A stretch of 64,000 nt of DNA from the NCBI RefSeq assembly GCF_014518425.1, contig NZ_JACVCU010000002.1, forward strand, positions 434,001-498,000, written 5' to 3'. The notes beneath the pieces are model-generated. The model made no database searches, was not told the DNA's origin, and saw only the letters and a program-made list of their open reading frames with translations. Position numbers and translations under genes: made by a program. This stretch comes from Terrabacter sp. MAHUQ-38 (lineage in GTDB: Bacteria > Actinomycetota > Actinomycetes > Actinomycetales > Dermatophilaceae). Position 1 is the stretch's first letter. Every line of letters starts with the position of its first letter. Positions 12,541 to 22,187 of the stretch are shown piece by piece.

Positions 12541-13314
12541 TCAGTGAGCCGTCCAGACGTAGCCCGTCGCCCGCGCCGCGAAGGCGTCTCTCGTCGCGTC
12601 ACCGCCGACGAAGAGCGCGGTCGCCCAGATGTCGGCCCACAGGAGGGTCGGGCCGGTCACGGTCACCGATCCCGGTCGACCGACGAGCTCGCGCGCTACG
12701 GGGTCGTAGAGGTGCGCTCCCCTTGCGGCCGTGCCCGAGGTCGCGACGGCGCCACGGGTCAACCTCAGGGTGCTGGCGATCTGTCGCGCGTCACGGGGGT
12801 TCTCGATGCCGACCCGCCACGCGATCGCGTCCGGACCCTCGGTCGGCACGTCGGCGTGCGCACCGATGAGGATGTCTCCGCCGGCGTTGACGCAGAACGA
12901 CACGCCGTCCAGGGCGTGCAGAGGTCGCGACGCGAGGTCGACAGCCCATCCCTTCACGAGGCCGGTAGGGTCGAAGGCGAGGTCACCGGCGCCGGTGGGC
13001 AGCATCGTCGTGAACGCCCCGCAGGTCAGGACCTCAGCCTGCTGACCGATACGGAGCGACTCCTCGACGAGGGCGCTGCACTGCGACAGCTCGACCTCTC
13101 CGCGACCCAGCCGCACGACGTCCGAGTCGTCGCGGTACGTCGAGAAGACCGAGTCCATCTCACGCAGGATGCCGTACGCCTCACCGACCGCCGTTCGCGC
13201 CACCTCGCCGTCGACGGCGTGGCCACGCAGGTGGATGCTGACCGGCATCCCCATGACGTGTTCGACCCACGCCCGGCGCGGGAGGGGTCTGGTCGTCGGT
13301 GCCGGCCGGTTCAC
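12541..13314 (-). CDS. apbE: FAD:protein FMN transferase (ApbE family)
   Basis: ApbE attaches FMN covalently to Thr/Ser in FMN-binding target proteins. The 257-residue product has MGMPVSIHLRG early, MDSVFSTYRDDSDVVRLG, FDPTGLVKGWAVD and the nucleotide-binding VNAGGDILIGA, then a late WADIWATALFVGG with the family Asp. It lacks a lipoprotein signal, so it is probably cytoplasmic or exported by another route. The GTG at 13314 overlaps the upstream TGA (GTGA). The gene directly upstream encodes a likely substrate with the SGAT flavinylation motif, so the pair is functionally linked. Confidence 0.93.
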   Translation of the reverse strand: MNRPAPTTRPLPRRAWVEHVMGMPVSIHLRGHAVDGEVARTAVGEAYGILREMDSVFSTYRDDSDVVRLGRGEVELSQCSALVEESLRIGQQAEVLTCGAFTTMLPTGAGDLAFDPTGLVKGWAVDLASRPLHALDGVSFCVNAGGDILIGAHADVPTEGPDAIAWRVGIENPRDARQIASTLRLTRGAVATSGTAARGAHLYDPVARELVGRPGSVTVTGPTLLWADIWATALFVGGDATRDAFAARATGYVWTAH

Positions 13315-13802
13315 AGGTTGGCCTGGTCGATGGCCGACTGGAGGGACTGCGTGTAGCCGTCCCACGTCACGGTCGCCCCGGAGACGACGTCGATGTCGGC
13401 CGACTGGGCCGACACCGTCTCCTCGTTGTAGACGGGGACCGCCCGCGAGTTGATCATCTGGTCGTGCCGGTCCTCCATCGGCACCTGCAGCACCTCGGCC
13501 GCGGTGATCGTGCCGTCGGCCACCGTGATCCGCACCTGGACGTTGCCGAAGCGGGTCATCACGGCCTCGCCCGCGTACGCCTTCGCCGTGGCCGCCGTGG
13601 CCGACGTGGCCGACGTGTCGGTCGCGTCGGCGGTGTCGGTCGCACCGGACGAGGACCCGATGCTCCCGGATGCCTTGCTGCTCGCGGTGACCTGCCGGGT
13701 CTCGGCGGCCACGACGGCAGTGGAGCTGCGGGAGGTGCTGTAGCTGAAGAGGAGGACGAGCACCGTCAGGGTGCTCATGGCCCAGAGGACGATCCGGCGC
13801 AT
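13311..13802 (-). CDS. Exported or anchored FMN-binding domain protein
   Basis: The 163-residue protein has an N-terminal hydrophobic segment (residues 4-20) and then a Ser/Thr/Ala-rich linker up to about residue 75. The C-terminal FMN_bind domain (residues 78-163) contains VVSGATVTWDGY. Thr144 in SGAT is the expected site of covalent FMN attachment by ApbE. The family carries electrons outside the membrane, as in RnfG/NqrC-like subunits. It is coupled to apbE downstream and lies 40 bases after a ferric-reductase-like gene, giving a complete small flavin-transfer operon. Confidence 0.92.
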   Translation of the reverse strand: MRRIVLWAMSTLTVLVLLFSYSTSRSSTAVVAAETRQVTASSKASGSIGSSSGATDTADATDTSATSATAATAKAYAGEAVMTRFGNVQVRITVADGTITAAEVLQVPMEDRHDQMINSRAVPVYNEETVSAQSADIDVVSGATVTWDGYTQSLQSAIDQANL

Positions 13803-13842
13803 GGGGTTCTCGATTCGCGGGTGGGTGCGTGGTGGTGGGAGG

Positions 13843-15273
13843 TCAGTAGCTGAAGCGTTCGTGGTGGACGGCCTCGCGGGGCACCCCGGCCTCGTGCGCG
13901 GCGGCGATGACGGCGTCCATCCACGCGGGGTTCCCGCAGACGTAGACGTCGCGTTCGGCGATGTCGGGGACGATGCGGGTCATGGCCTCGACGTCACCGA
14001 GGCTGCTCGAGTCGGCGGGCAGCCAGCTGCTCCGCTCGCGGTTGCGATGGCCGACGACCGCGACGACCCTGCCGCCCCGGGAGCGGGCGAGGTCGAGCAG
14101 CTCGTTGCCGAGGACGATGTCGGCGTGGCTGCCGACGCGGTAGATGACGACGACGCCGTCCTTCGCCGTCGGCGCGGCCGGAAGCTCCTCGAGGATCGCC
14201 CGTAGCGGGGTGATCCCGATGCCGGCACCAATGAGCACGGCCTTGCCGCTGGTGCGCACCCCCGTGTGGAGGCGGCCGTACGGGCCCTCGAGAAGGACCT
14301 TCGTGCCGGGTCGCAGGGTGGCGAGCCGGGAGCTCGACCCGCCGACCGCCTCGGCGGTGATGCGCAGCGTCCGGCCGTCGGGCGCCGCGGACAGGGAGTA
14401 GGGGTTGGCCCGCGTCCAGCCCGGTCCGTCGAGGAACCGCCACTGGAAGAACTGGCCCGCCCGCACCCGGAGCAGGTCGAGCCGGCGCCCCGTCATGACG
14501 ACGGACGTGACCGTCGACGACTCGGCGACGACGTGCGAGACGACGAGCCGGTGCCGCCGGGACCGGATGAGCGGCAGGCCGACGCGGAAGACGAGCACGG
14601 AGATGAGCGCCACGGCATACAGGCCCCACCAGAAGCCCGTGGCGAGACCGTTGGTGTTGAAGTCCTGCCCCGTCCACAGCTGGTGCGGGAGCGCGAGGCC
14701 GCCGCCGAGGTAGGCGTAGAGGTGGAGCAGGTGCCACGACTCGTGGCGCAGGCGCGCCCTCGCCTTTCGCACCGAGGTGACGACGACCATGACGAGGGCG
14801 ACCGCGCCGGCGAGGGCGAGCAGCATTCCCGGCGAGTGCAGCACCTCGTCGACGAACGTCCCGATGACGCCGAGGTCGGTGCCGGCGCTGTAGCCGAGGA
14901 TCGTCAGGGCTATGTGGGCCAGCATGAGGTTGAACGACGTGAACCCGACGAGCCGGTGCACACGGGCGAGCTCGTCCTGGCCCCAGGCCTGCTCGACGAC
15001 CGGGATGCGCGCCATGAGCAGCACCTGCAGCAGCATGAGCACCGAGGCGAGCAGCCCACTGAGGTGGCCGAGGTTCGTGAGACTCTCGCCGGCCGACCCG
15101 AAGGCCGTGAGTCCGCCCCCTGCGACCCACAGGGCCACGACGAAAAGGGTCACGGCCCACGCGAACGCCGCCGTGGCGTCACGCCACCACCGTGGCGTGG
15201 GTTCTCGCGAGCGGTCCTGGGCGGCATCCGGCAGCTGCAGGTCGCGGCGCTCCGGGAGGGCGAGGCTCGTCAT
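13843..15273 (-). CDS. Ferric-reductase-like membrane flavohaem oxidoreductase
   Basis: The 476-residue protein has about six hydrophobic segments in residues 30-235. His pairs suited to haem binding lie in ARVHRLVGFTSFNLMLAHIA and HESWHLLHLYAYL...LPHQLW. The C-terminal half is a ferredoxin-NADP reductase module, with NPYSLSAAP for FAD, GAGIGITPLRAIL for NAD(P)H and a terminal VCGNPAWM. Such proteins move electrons from cytoplasmic NAD(P)H across the membrane. With the FMN_bind and ApbE genes downstream, the likely acceptor is the exported flavoprotein. The final electron acceptor is unknown. Confidence 0.9.
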   Translation of the reverse strand: MTSLALPERRDLQLPDAAQDRSREPTPRWWRDATAAFAWAVTLFVVALWVAGGGLTAFGSAGESLTNLGHLSGLLASVLMLLQVLLMARIPVVEQAWGQDELARVHRLVGFTSFNLMLAHIALTILGYSAGTDLGVIGTFVDEVLHSPGMLLALAGAVALVMVVVTSVRKARARLRHESWHLLHLYAYLGGGLALPHQLWTGQDFNTNGLATGFWWGLYAVALISVLVFRVGLPLIRSRRHRLVVSHVVAESSTVTSVVMTGRRLDLLRVRAGQFFQWRFLDGPGWTRANPYSLSAAPDGRTLRITAEAVGGSSSRLATLRPGTKVLLEGPYGRLHTGVRTSGKAVLIGAGIGITPLRAILEELPAAPTAKDGVVVIYRVGSHADIVLGNELLDLARSRGGRVVAVVGHRNRERSSWLPADSSSLGDVEAMTRIVPDIAERDVYVCGNPAWMDAVIAAAHEAGVPREAVHHERFSY

Positions 15274-15383
15274 GCCGTCAGCGTCGAGCGGCTACCTGTG
15301 CGAGTGCTGTGCCGGGCGGATGCCAGTCGTATGAGCGTTCGGTCGCGACGCACCGGCCCGGGTACGGGCCAGCGCCCGGGTGG

Positions 15384-16166
15384 TCAGGGCCACCAGCCGA
15401 GGAGACTGCCGCCGATCTTGACGATGAAGGCGCTGACGATGGCGACGAAGACGGCGCGCACGAAGCCGCTTCCCCTCGCGACGGCGGTGCGCGCCCCGAG
15501 GTAGCCACCGAGCAGGTTGGCCGCCGCCATGACGACACCGACCTTGACGAGGACCAGACCCATCGGCGCGAAGACTGTCAGCGCACCGAGGTTCGTCGCG
15601 AAGTTCGCGATCTTCGCCTTCGCGCTCGCCTCGAGGAAGTTGTAGCCGAGCAGACCCACGAGGGCGAACACGAGGAAGCTGCCGGTGCCCGGGCCGAGCG
15701 CGCCGTCGTAGGCGCCGATGACGAACCCGGTCAGCATCGCGAGGACCGTGTGGCGGGCCCCGTGGAACCGTCGGATCGACTCCTTGCCCAGGTCGGGCCT
15801 GAAGAGCGTGTAGGCGCCGACGACGACGAGCAGCACGAGGATGATCGGGTTGAACGCCGCCTTCGGGATGTGCAGCCCGATGAGCGCGCCGCCGAGGGAC
15901 CCGACATAGGCGACGCCCGCCATCGGCAGCGCGGTGCGCAGGTCGGGACGGACCCTGCGGTAGAACGTGATCGAGCTCGTCGTCGTGCCGAAGATCGAGG
16001 CGAACTTGTTCGTCGCGAGCAGCTGCGCCGGTGACGCGCCCGGCAGGCCGACGAGCAGCGCCGGCAGCTGCACGAGCCCCCCTCCGCCGACGACGGCGTC
16101 GATCCAACCGGCGACGAACGCCGCGAGCCCGAGGAAGGCGAGGGTCGTCAGGGTGGGGTCGTTCAC
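15384..16166 (-). CDS. TauE/SafE (TSUP) family membrane permease
   Basis: The 260-residue integral membrane protein has about eight hydrophobic segments. The family repeats are visible as AGWIDAVVGGGGLVQLPALL in the first half and GFVIGAYDGALGPGTGSFLV in the second. TSUP proteins are proposed to move sulfonates, sulfite or other anions; the substrate here is not readable. The GTG at 16166 overlaps the stop of the HAD gene (GTGA), so it is translated in the proS-HAD-TauE series. Confidence 0.9.
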   Translation of the reverse strand: MNDPTLTTLAFLGLAAFVAGWIDAVVGGGGLVQLPALLVGLPGASPAQLLATNKFASIFGTTTSSITFYRRVRPDLRTALPMAGVAYVGSLGGALIGLHIPKAAFNPIILVLLVVVGAYTLFRPDLGKESIRRFHGARHTVLAMLTGFVIGAYDGALGPGTGSFLVFALVGLLGYNFLEASAKAKIANFATNLGALTVFAPMGLVLVKVGVVMAAANLLGGYLGARTAVARGSGFVRAVFVAIVSAFIVKIGGSLLGWWP

Positions 16167-16912
16167 GCGCTCGGGCCCTGGGCCTGCGCGTTCCACGACT
16201 CGACGATCGTCAGCACGTCGCCGAGCTCGTGGGCGATGGCATCGGGTGTCGCGTCGTGGGAGACCTGCTGGTCGACCGGGATCGTGGAGTGCGGCACCCA
16301 GATCGCGCGCATCCCGACCTGCTGCGGCCCGTGGACGTCCTCGTAGGACCGGTCGCCGACATACGCGCACTCCTCCGGCGCGACGCCGGCCTCACGCGCG
16401 GCATACGCGAAGATCTCCGGCTGCGGCTTCACCCACGGCGTCTCGCTCGAGTAGATGTCGACGTCGATGAGGTCGAGCACGCCGTCCCGTTGGAAGATCG
16501 ACCGGTGGTACGCACGGTCCCACAACGTGTTCGAGAGCACCCCAACGCGGATTCCCTTGTCGCGCAGAACTTTCCACAGCGGGCCGATCTCCGGTGCAGT
16601 GAGAGTGTGGGGCTCCCACAGCTCGCGGTATGCCGTGAGCGCCTCGTCTGATCCGGGGTGGCCCTCGGCGATCCCCACCGACGCGAGCAGCTCGTGGAGC
16701 CGCGCGCTCCCACCGCCCCGGCGCCCGCGCGTCCACGCCGCGCCCTCCGCCTCGCAGATGGCCGCGACGAACGCGTCCAGCGCGTCACCCGTGTGTCCGA
16801 GCCCGGCGGCATACGCCCCCCACGTCGTGTGGAAGTCGACCTCGTGCCACGGCGTGATGGTGCCGCCCCAGTCGAAGAAGACCGCCCGCACCGGGCGGCC
16901 GGCGGCCCTCAC
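16163..16912 (-). CDS. HAD-superfamily hydrolase
   Basis: The 249-residue protein has the HAD motifs: motif [10 protein letters not shown] with the nucleophilic Asp, motif II VLSNT, a Lys in WVKPQPEIF and motif [16 protein letters not shown]. The second motif-I Asp is replaced (DWGGT). This variant is common in one HAD subgroup and may change acid/base chemistry, so phosphatase activity is likely but not assured. A helical cap lies between motifs I and II. The GTG at 16912 overlaps the proS stop, giving strict coupling to proS. Substrate is unknown. Confidence 0.88.
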   Translation of the reverse strand: MRAAGRPVRAVFFDWGGTITPWHEVDFHTTWGAYAAGLGHTGDALDAFVAAICEAEGAAWTRGRRGGGSARLHELLASVGIAEGHPGSDEALTAYRELWEPHTLTAPEIGPLWKVLRDKGIRVGVLSNTLWDRAYHRSIFQRDGVLDLIDVDIYSSETPWVKPQPEIFAYAAREAGVAPEECAYVGDRSYEDVHGPQQVGMRAIWVPHSTIPVDQQVSHDATPDAIAHELGDVLTIVESWNAQAQGPSA

Positions 16913-18687
16913 GAGCGCTCGACCTCCGCGGTGACCTCGGCCGTGAGGGCGGCGACGACGTCGTCGACGGCGACCTCGCGGCGCTCGCCCGAGCGACGGT
17001 CCTTGATCTCGACCTTGCCCTCGGCGAGGCCGCGGCCGATGACGAGGATCGTCGGTACGCCGATGAGCTCGGAGTCCTTGAACTTGACGCCGGGGCTCAC
17101 GCCCTTGCGGTCGTCGACGAGGACCGACAGGCCCTGGACCTCGAGCTCGCGGGCGATCTCCTCCGCCTTGACCACGAGGGCGTCGTCCTTGCCCGCGGCC
17201 ACGATGTGCACGTCGACCGGCGACAGCTCACGCGGCCAGATGATGCCTGACTCGTCGTGGTTGCCCTCGACGACGCAGGCCACGGCACGCGAGACCCCGA
17301 CGCCGTAGGAGCCCATGACGACCGTCACGAGCTTGCCGTTCTGGTCGAGCACCTTGAGGTCGAGCGCCTCGGCGTACTTCGTGCCGAGCTGGAAGACATG
17401 GCCCATCTCGATGCCGCGGGCACCCGACAGGACGTGGTCGCACTGGGGACAGGGGTCGCCGAAGCGGACCTCAGCGGCCTCGACGGTGCCGTCGCCGGTG
17501 AAGTCGCGACCCACGACGAGGTCGATGACGTGGCGACCCGGCTCATCGGCGCCCGTGACCCAGCGGGTGCCCTGGGCGATGCGCGGGTCGAGCAGGAAGC
17601 GGATGCCCGTCGTGCCCTCGGTGCCGAGCGCGCGGGGGCCGATGTAGCCCTTGGTCAGACCGGGGTGTGCCGCGAAGTCGGCCTCGGTGAACGCCTCGAT
17701 CTCGGCGGGCTCGACCTGCGCGCCGAGGCGCTTCTCGTCCACCTCGCGGTCGCCGGGGAGCCCGATGGCGAGCGGCTCGCGCGTGCCGTCGGGGTGCTTG
17801 AGCATGACGACGACGTTCTTGAGGGTGTCGCCGGCCACCCACGGCCGGTCCTCGCGCGGGAAGCGCTCGTTGAGGTGGTCGACGAGCGTCGCGATCGTCG
17901 GGGTGTCCGGCGTGTCCTCGACGTGCGCGGCGGGAGCGTCCTCCCACCCGACCGGGCTGGGAGCCGGCACCCTGACGGCCTCGACGTTGGCGGCATACCC
18001 GCAGCTCGTGCAGTGGACGTAGGTGTCCTCGCCGACCTCGGCGGTGGCCAGGAACTCCTCGCTCCTGCTCCCGCCCATGGCGCCGGCCATCGCCTCGACG
18101 ATGACGTAGTGGAACCCCAGGCGGTCGAAGATGCGCACGTACGCGTCACGGTGCGCCTGGTAGCTCTTGTCGAGCCCGGCCACGTCGACGTCGAAGGAGT
18201 AGCTGTCCTTCATGACGAACTCGCGACCCCGCAGCACGCCGGCGCGGGGGCGGGCCTCGTCGCGGTACTTCGTCTGGATCTGGTAGATCGACAGCGGCAG
18301 GTCCTTGTAGGAGCTGAAGAGGTCCTTGACCGTGAGGGTGAACATCTCCTCGTGCGTGGGACCCAGCAGGTGGTCGGCGCCCTTGCGGTCCTGCAGGCGG
18401 AAGATGTTGTCGCCGTACTCGGTCCACCGGCCGCTCGCCTCGAAGGGCTCCTTCGGCAGCAGCGCCGGGAACAGCAGCTCCTGCGAGCCGATGGCGTCCA
18501 TCTCCTCTCGGACGATCTTCTCGACGTTGCGCAGCACCCTCAGGCCGAGCGGCAGCCACGTGTAGACACCCGGGCTGACGCGGCGCACGAAGCCCGCGCG
18601 GACGAGCAGCCGGTGGCTCGGGACCTCTGCGTCCGCCGGGTCCTCGCGAAGGGTGCGCAGGAACAGGGACGACATGTGCAGGACCAC
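16909..18687 (-). CDS. proS: Prolyl-tRNA synthetase
   Basis: ProRS charges tRNA-Pro. The 592-residue product has class II motifs: [20 protein letters not shown] near the start (motif 1 region), [27 protein letters not shown] (motif 2, described by its ends) and [18 protein letters not shown] (motif 3). An inserted editing domain lies between motifs 2 and 3, with a C-terminal anticodon-binding domain ([10 protein letters not shown] onward). This is the bacterial type. The GTG at 18687 is preferred because GAGGAG sits just upstream; the ATG at 18675 is an alternative. The long frame extends further 5' but that part is not homologous. Stop overlaps the HAD gene start. Confidence 0.97.
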   Translation of the reverse strand: MVLHMSSLFLRTLREDPADAEVPSHRLLVRAGFVRRVSPGVYTWLPLGLRVLRNVEKIVREEMDAIGSQELLFPALLPKEPFEASGRWTEYGDNIFRLQDRKGADHLLGPTHEEMFTLTVKDLFSSYKDLPLSIYQIQTKYRDEARPRAGVLRGREFVMKDSYSFDVDVAGLDKSYQAHRDAYVRIFDRLGFHYVIVEAMAGAMGGSRSEEFLATAEVGEDTYVHCTSCGYAANVEAVRVPAPSPVGWEDAPAAHVEDTPDTPTIATLVDHLNERFPREDRPWVAGDTLKNVVVMLKHPDGTREPLAIGLPGDREVDEKRLGAQVEPAEIEAFTEADFAAHPGLTKGYIGPRALGTEGTTGIRFLLDPRIAQGTRWVTGADEPGRHVIDLVVGRDFTGDGTVEAAEVRFGDPCPQCDHVLSGARGIEMGHVFQLGTKYAEALDLKVLDQNGKLVTVVMGSYGVGVSRAVACVVEGNHDESGIIWPRELSPVDVHIVAAGKDDALVVKAEEIARELEVQGLSVLVDDRKGVSPGVKFKDSELIGVPTILVIGRGLAEGKVEIKDRRSGERREVAVDDVVAALTAEVTAEVERS

Positions 18688-18823
18688 CGGGACTCCTCGT
18701 GTTTGGTGCTCGTCGTGGTGCTGGTCGGACGCACGCGGGCCACGCCTGCCGAGGCAAGGCGCGAGTGCGGAACCTGGGAAGGATATCGGCCCAGCGCTCG
18801 TGCCCGGTTGGCACGTTCCTTGT

Positions 18824-18854
18824 CCTGTTCCTGTCCGGTCAGGACAGGAACAGG
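18824..18854. repeat. Perfect 13-bp inverted repeat with 5-base loop
   Basis: CCTGTTCCTGTCC and GGACAGGAACAGG flank the loop GGTCA with no mismatch. It lies 137-167 bases before the proS start. There is no T-run on either side. It could be a leader hairpin in the proS transcript, or an operator. A related but weaker sequence overlaps the infB ribosome-binding region at 2884-2909. Confidence 0.8.
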
Positions 18855-18904
18855 TCACTTCCTTGACCGCTCCGCCGGGCACGTGTTCAGTGAGCCTGCC
18901 GCTC

Positions 18905-18916
18905 GACAACGATGTC
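18905..18916. promoter_or_regulatory. Possible LacI-family operator GACAACGATGTC
   Basis: The 12-base near-palindrome (10 of 12 positions symmetric) resembles sugar-responsive LacI-family operators. It lies 134 bases upstream of the sugar transporter start. No LacI or ROK regulator gene is in the window, so the link is inferred from shape and position only. Confidence 0.35.
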
Positions 18917-19049
18917 AGCTCGACGGCAGATCGTGACGTCCTTGTGACGACACGACGCGCGGTGTTCGGCCACGCGAGCAGGAACCGTGAGCAAGAATCG
19001 GGAAGGGCCTTCGCGCCTCCGCACACCACAAAGGAGTGTTGACGACCAG

Positions 19050-20684
19050 ATGAGCACCCCCTCCAACTCTGCTCCTGGCTCACCGAGCGGCGACGTCCCG
19101 AGCGGCACGAGTCCCACCGCCAACGTGATCCTCGAGATGCGGGACATCACCAAGGAGTTCCCGGGCGTCAAGGCCCTCTCGAACGTGTCGATGGTCGTGC
19201 GCCGCGGGGAGGTACATGCGATCTGCGGCGAGAACGGCGCCGGCAAGTCCACGCTGATGAAGGTGCTGTCGGGTGTCTACCCGGCCGGCACCTACGACGG
19301 CGAGATCCACTTCGAGGGGCAGCTCTCGGAGTTCCACAACATCCGCGACAGCGAGCACGCCGGCATCGTCATCATCCACCAAGAGCTCGCCCTCATCCCC
19401 GAGATGTCGATCGCCGAGAACATCTTCCTCGGCAACGAGACGGCCAGTGGTGGGGTCATCGACTGGATGGCGACCCGGGTCAAGGCACGCGAGCTGCTCG
19501 CCCGCGTCGGGCTCGAGGAGGAGCCGGACACCAAGATCCGCGAGATCGGCGTCGGCAAGCAGCAGCTCGTGGAGATCGCCAAGGCGCTCTCCAAGGACGT
19601 CAAGCTGCTCATCCTCGACGAGCCCACCGCGGCCCTCAACGAGGGCGACTCGCAGCACCTGCTCGACCTCATCTCCGGGCTGCGCTCCAAGGGCGTGACC
19701 TGCATCATGATCAGCCACAAGCTCAACGAGATCGAGCAGATCGCCGACTCGATCACCATCATCCGCGACGGCAAGTCGATCGAGACCCTGCGCGTCAAGG
19801 AGGACGGTGTCGACGAGAACCGCATCATCCGCGGCATGGTCGGCCGGGACCTCGAGTCCCGCTTCCCCGACCACACGCCCCAGCTCGGTGAGGTGTTCTT
19901 CGAGGTGAAGAACTGGACGGTGCGCCACCCGAGCGTCCCCGACAGGCTCGTCGCCAAGCACAGCGACTTCTTCGTGCGTCGCGGCGAGATCGTGGGCTTC
20001 GCGGGCCTGATGGGCGCGGGTCGGACCGAGCTGATGCGCAGCCTGTTCGGCCGCTCCTACGGGACGTACGTCGAAGGGACCATCGTCAAGGACGGCCGCG
20101 AGGTGAAGCTGCGCACCGTGTCGGATGCGATCGAGGCCGGGCTCGCCTACGTGACCGAGGACCGGAAGACCCTGGGCCTGAACCTGCTCGACGACATCAA
20201 ACGGACGACCGTGTCGGCCCGCCTCAGCCGGATCACGCGTGGCTTCGTCGTCGACGAGCGTGAGGAGTACAACTACGCGGAGTCCTACCGGAAGTCCTTG
20301 CGCACCAAGGCTCCCAACGTCGACGAGGGCGTCGCCAAGCTCTCCGGCGGCAACCAGCAGAAGGTCGTCCTGGCGAAGTGGCTCTTCACCGAGCCCGACC
20401 TGCTCATCCTCGACGAGCCGACCCGGGGCATCGACGTCGGCGCCAAGTTCGAGATCTACGGCATCATCCAGCGCATGGCCTCGGAGGGTAAGGGCGTCAT
20501 CCTCGTCTCCTCCGAGCTCCCCGAGCTGATCGGGCTCTCCGACCGGATCTACACGATCAGCGAGGGCGCAGTCACCGGTGTGCTCGACCGCGAGCAGGCC
20601 GACCAGGAGTCGCTGATGAGGCTCATGACGCGCCGCACCCACGGCGGCTCCCACGCGACCGACGCGCCACGCGCGAGCGCCTGA
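19050..20684 (+). CDS. Sugar ABC transporter ATP-binding protein, MmsA/GguA/XylG type
   Basis: The 544-residue protein has two fused ABC domains. The first has Walker [17 protein letters not shown], signature [15 protein letters not shown] and Walker [12 protein letters not shown]. The second has a degenerate Walker A ([16 protein letters not shown]), [15 protein letters not shown] and [14 protein letters not shown]. This is the standard layout of carbohydrate importer ATPases of the RbsA/XylG/MmsA class. The first ~25 residues are Ser/Pro/Thr-rich. The start is ATG 19050; AAGGAG is 13 bases upstream. It is first in an operon with permease and binding protein. Confidence 0.95.
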   Translation: MSTPSNSAPGSPSGDVPSGTSPTANVILEMRDITKEFPGVKALSNVSMVVRRGEVHAICGENGAGKSTLMKVLSGVYPAGTYDGEIHFEGQLSEFHNIRDSEHAGIVIIHQELALIPEMSIAENIFLGNETASGGVIDWMATRVKARELLARVGLEEEPDTKIREIGVGKQQLVEIAKALSKDVKLLILDEPTAALNEGDSQHLLDLISGLRSKGVTCIMISHKLNEIEQIADSITIIRDGKSIETLRVKEDGVDENRIIRGMVGRDLESRFPDHTPQLGEVFFEVKNWTVRHPSVPDRLVAKHSDFFVRRGEIVGFAGLMGAGRTELMRSLFGRSYGTYVEGTIVKDGREVKLRTVSDAIEAGLAYVTEDRKTLGLNLLDDIKRTTVSARLSRITRGFVVDEREEYNYAESYRKSLRTKAPNVDEGVAKLSGGNQQKVVLAKWLFTEPDLLILDEPTRGIDVGAKFEIYGIIQRMASEGKGVILVSSELPELIGLSDRIYTISEGAVTGVLDREQADQESLMRLMTRRTHGGSHATDAPRASA

Positions 20685-20756
20685 CGCGGCCGCGGCCGCG
20701 CCCGCTCCCCCACCACCTCCCCCCATCCACCCCGACACAGAGCCAGGACTGCACCC

Positions 20757-22052
20757 ATGGACAAGGTCAAGAAGATCTTCGGCGGCGACACCCGTCAGCT
20801 CGGGATGATCTTCGCCCTCGTGGCGCTCATCATCTTCTTCCAGATCTGGACCGCCGGACTGACCCTCACTCCGGACAACGTCATCAACATCTTCCAGCAG
20901 AACTCCTACATCCTCGTCCTCGCGATCGGCATGGTCCTCGTCATCATCGCCGGCCACATCGACCTCTCCGTCGGGTCGGTCGCCGCGTTCGTCGGCATCT
21001 CCGTGGCCATCGCGATGCGCGACTGGGGCCTCAGCTGGTGGATGGGGATCCTGTTCGGCCTCGCCCTCGGCGCCCTCGTCGGCGCCTGGCAGGGACTGTG
21101 GACGGCCTACGTCGGCATCCCTGCGTTCATCGTCACCCTGTCGGGCATGCTGCTCTTCCGCGGCGCGAACCAGTACGTCGGCAAGTCGAACTCCGTACCG
21201 GTCTCGGACGACTTCCAGGTGATCGGTGGCGGCTACCTGCCTGAGGTCGGGCCCGACACCGGCTACAACAACCTCACGGTCCTCATCGGTCTGCTGCTCG
21301 CGGCCGGCGTCGTCTACGGCAGCGTCCGCAGCCGGCGCGCGCTCGTCAAGCTGGGTGCCGACGTCGAGGAGGCGTGGGTCATGTGGACTCGTATCGCGCT
21401 GATCTGCGCGGCCATCATCGGCGCGACCCTGCTCTTCGGCTCGGGACGCCCCGGCACGTCGTTCCCGATCGCCGGCATGATCCTCGCGCTGCTCGTGCTG
21501 CTCTACGGCTTCATCTCCAACCGCACGGTCATCGGCCGGCACATCTACGCCGTGGGCGGCAACCGCCACGCGGCCGAGCTCTCCGGCGTCAAGAGCAAGA
21601 AGGTCAACTTCCTCGTCATGATGAACATGTCGATCCTGGCCGCCCTCGCCGGCATGATCTTCGTGGCCCGCTCGACCGCGTCCGGCCCCGCCGACGGAGT
21701 CGGGTGGGAACTCGACGCCATCGCGGCCGTCTTCATCGGTGGCGCGGCCGTGACCGGTGGCGTGGGCACCGTCGTCGGGTCGATCGTCGGAGGCCTTGTC
21801 ATGGCGGTGCTCAACAACGGCTTGCAGCTCAAGGGGATCGGCGCCGACGCCACCCAGATGATCAAGGGCCTCGTGCTCCTCGTCGCGGTCGCCTTCGACG
21901 TCTACAACAAGTCGCAGGGCCGAGCCTCGATCATCGGCCTCCTCACGAGGAACTTCCGTGGCGGTCGCCCCGGCGGCGACGACGCGCCCCCGCCGCCGTC
22001 CGCCGCCGTCGAGACCACGCCGACGAGCGAGACGATCCGTCAGTCCACCTGA
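20757..22052 (+). CDS. Sugar ABC transporter permease, MmsB/GguB/XylH type
   Basis: The 431-residue protein has about ten hydrophobic segments and the family signatures AGHIDLSVGSVAAFVG, WTAYVGIPAFIVTLSGMLLFRG and AVGGNRHAAELSGVKSKK. A hydrophilic Gly/Pro-rich tail of ~35 residues ends it. The longer form with an insertion between mid-protein segments is typical of XylH/MmsB permeases. It follows the ATPase gene by 72 bases and is followed by an intercistronic hairpin and the binding-protein gene. Confidence 0.94.
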   Translation: MDKVKKIFGGDTRQLGMIFALVALIIFFQIWTAGLTLTPDNVINIFQQNSYILVLAIGMVLVIIAGHIDLSVGSVAAFVGISVAIAMRDWGLSWWMGILFGLALGALVGAWQGLWTAYVGIPAFIVTLSGMLLFRGANQYVGKSNSVPVSDDFQVIGGGYLPEVGPDTGYNNLTVLIGLLLAAGVVYGSVRSRRALVKLGADVEEAWVMWTRIALICAAIIGATLLFGSGRPGTSFPIAGMILALLVLLYGFISNRTVIGRHIYAVGGNRHAAELSGVKSKKVNFLVMMNMSILAALAGMIFVARSTASGPADGVGWELDAIAAVFIGGAAVTGGVGTVVGSIVGGLVMAVLNNGLQLKGIGADATQMIKGLVLLVAVAFDVYNKSQGRASIIGLLTRNFRGGRPGGDDAPPPPSAAVETTPTSETIRQST

Positions 22053-22056
22053 GTGT

Positions 22057-22079
22057 CGGTGGGCTCGGCGAGCCCACCG
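22057..22079 (+). repeat. Intercistronic hairpin between permease and binding-protein genes
   Basis: CGGTGGGCTC and GAGCCCACCG form a perfect 10-bp stem with a 3-base loop, starting five bases after the permease stop. There is no T-tract. Such hairpins between permease and binding-protein genes can protect or partly terminate transcripts, giving unequal expression. This role is inferred. Confidence 0.65.
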
Positions 22080-22187
22080 TCCCGGCTGACGCCGACTGAC
22101 AGCACGAAAAGACCCGGTCAGGGCACCCGGCCCGAGACCGAGCAGGATCCGCGTTCGCCCGGGACGCGATGAGAGGAAAGAGAACAC

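Larger units (their letters stand above)
18688..19049. other. Divergent control region between proS and sugar ABC transporter
   Basis: This 362-base region drives proS leftward and the transporter rightward. It holds a perfect 13-bp stem-loop at 18824-18854 and a LacI-type near-palindrome at 18905-18916. AAGGAG at 19031-19036 lies ahead of the transporter ATG at 19050, with rather long spacing. No gene was recognised inside it. Confidence 0.6.
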
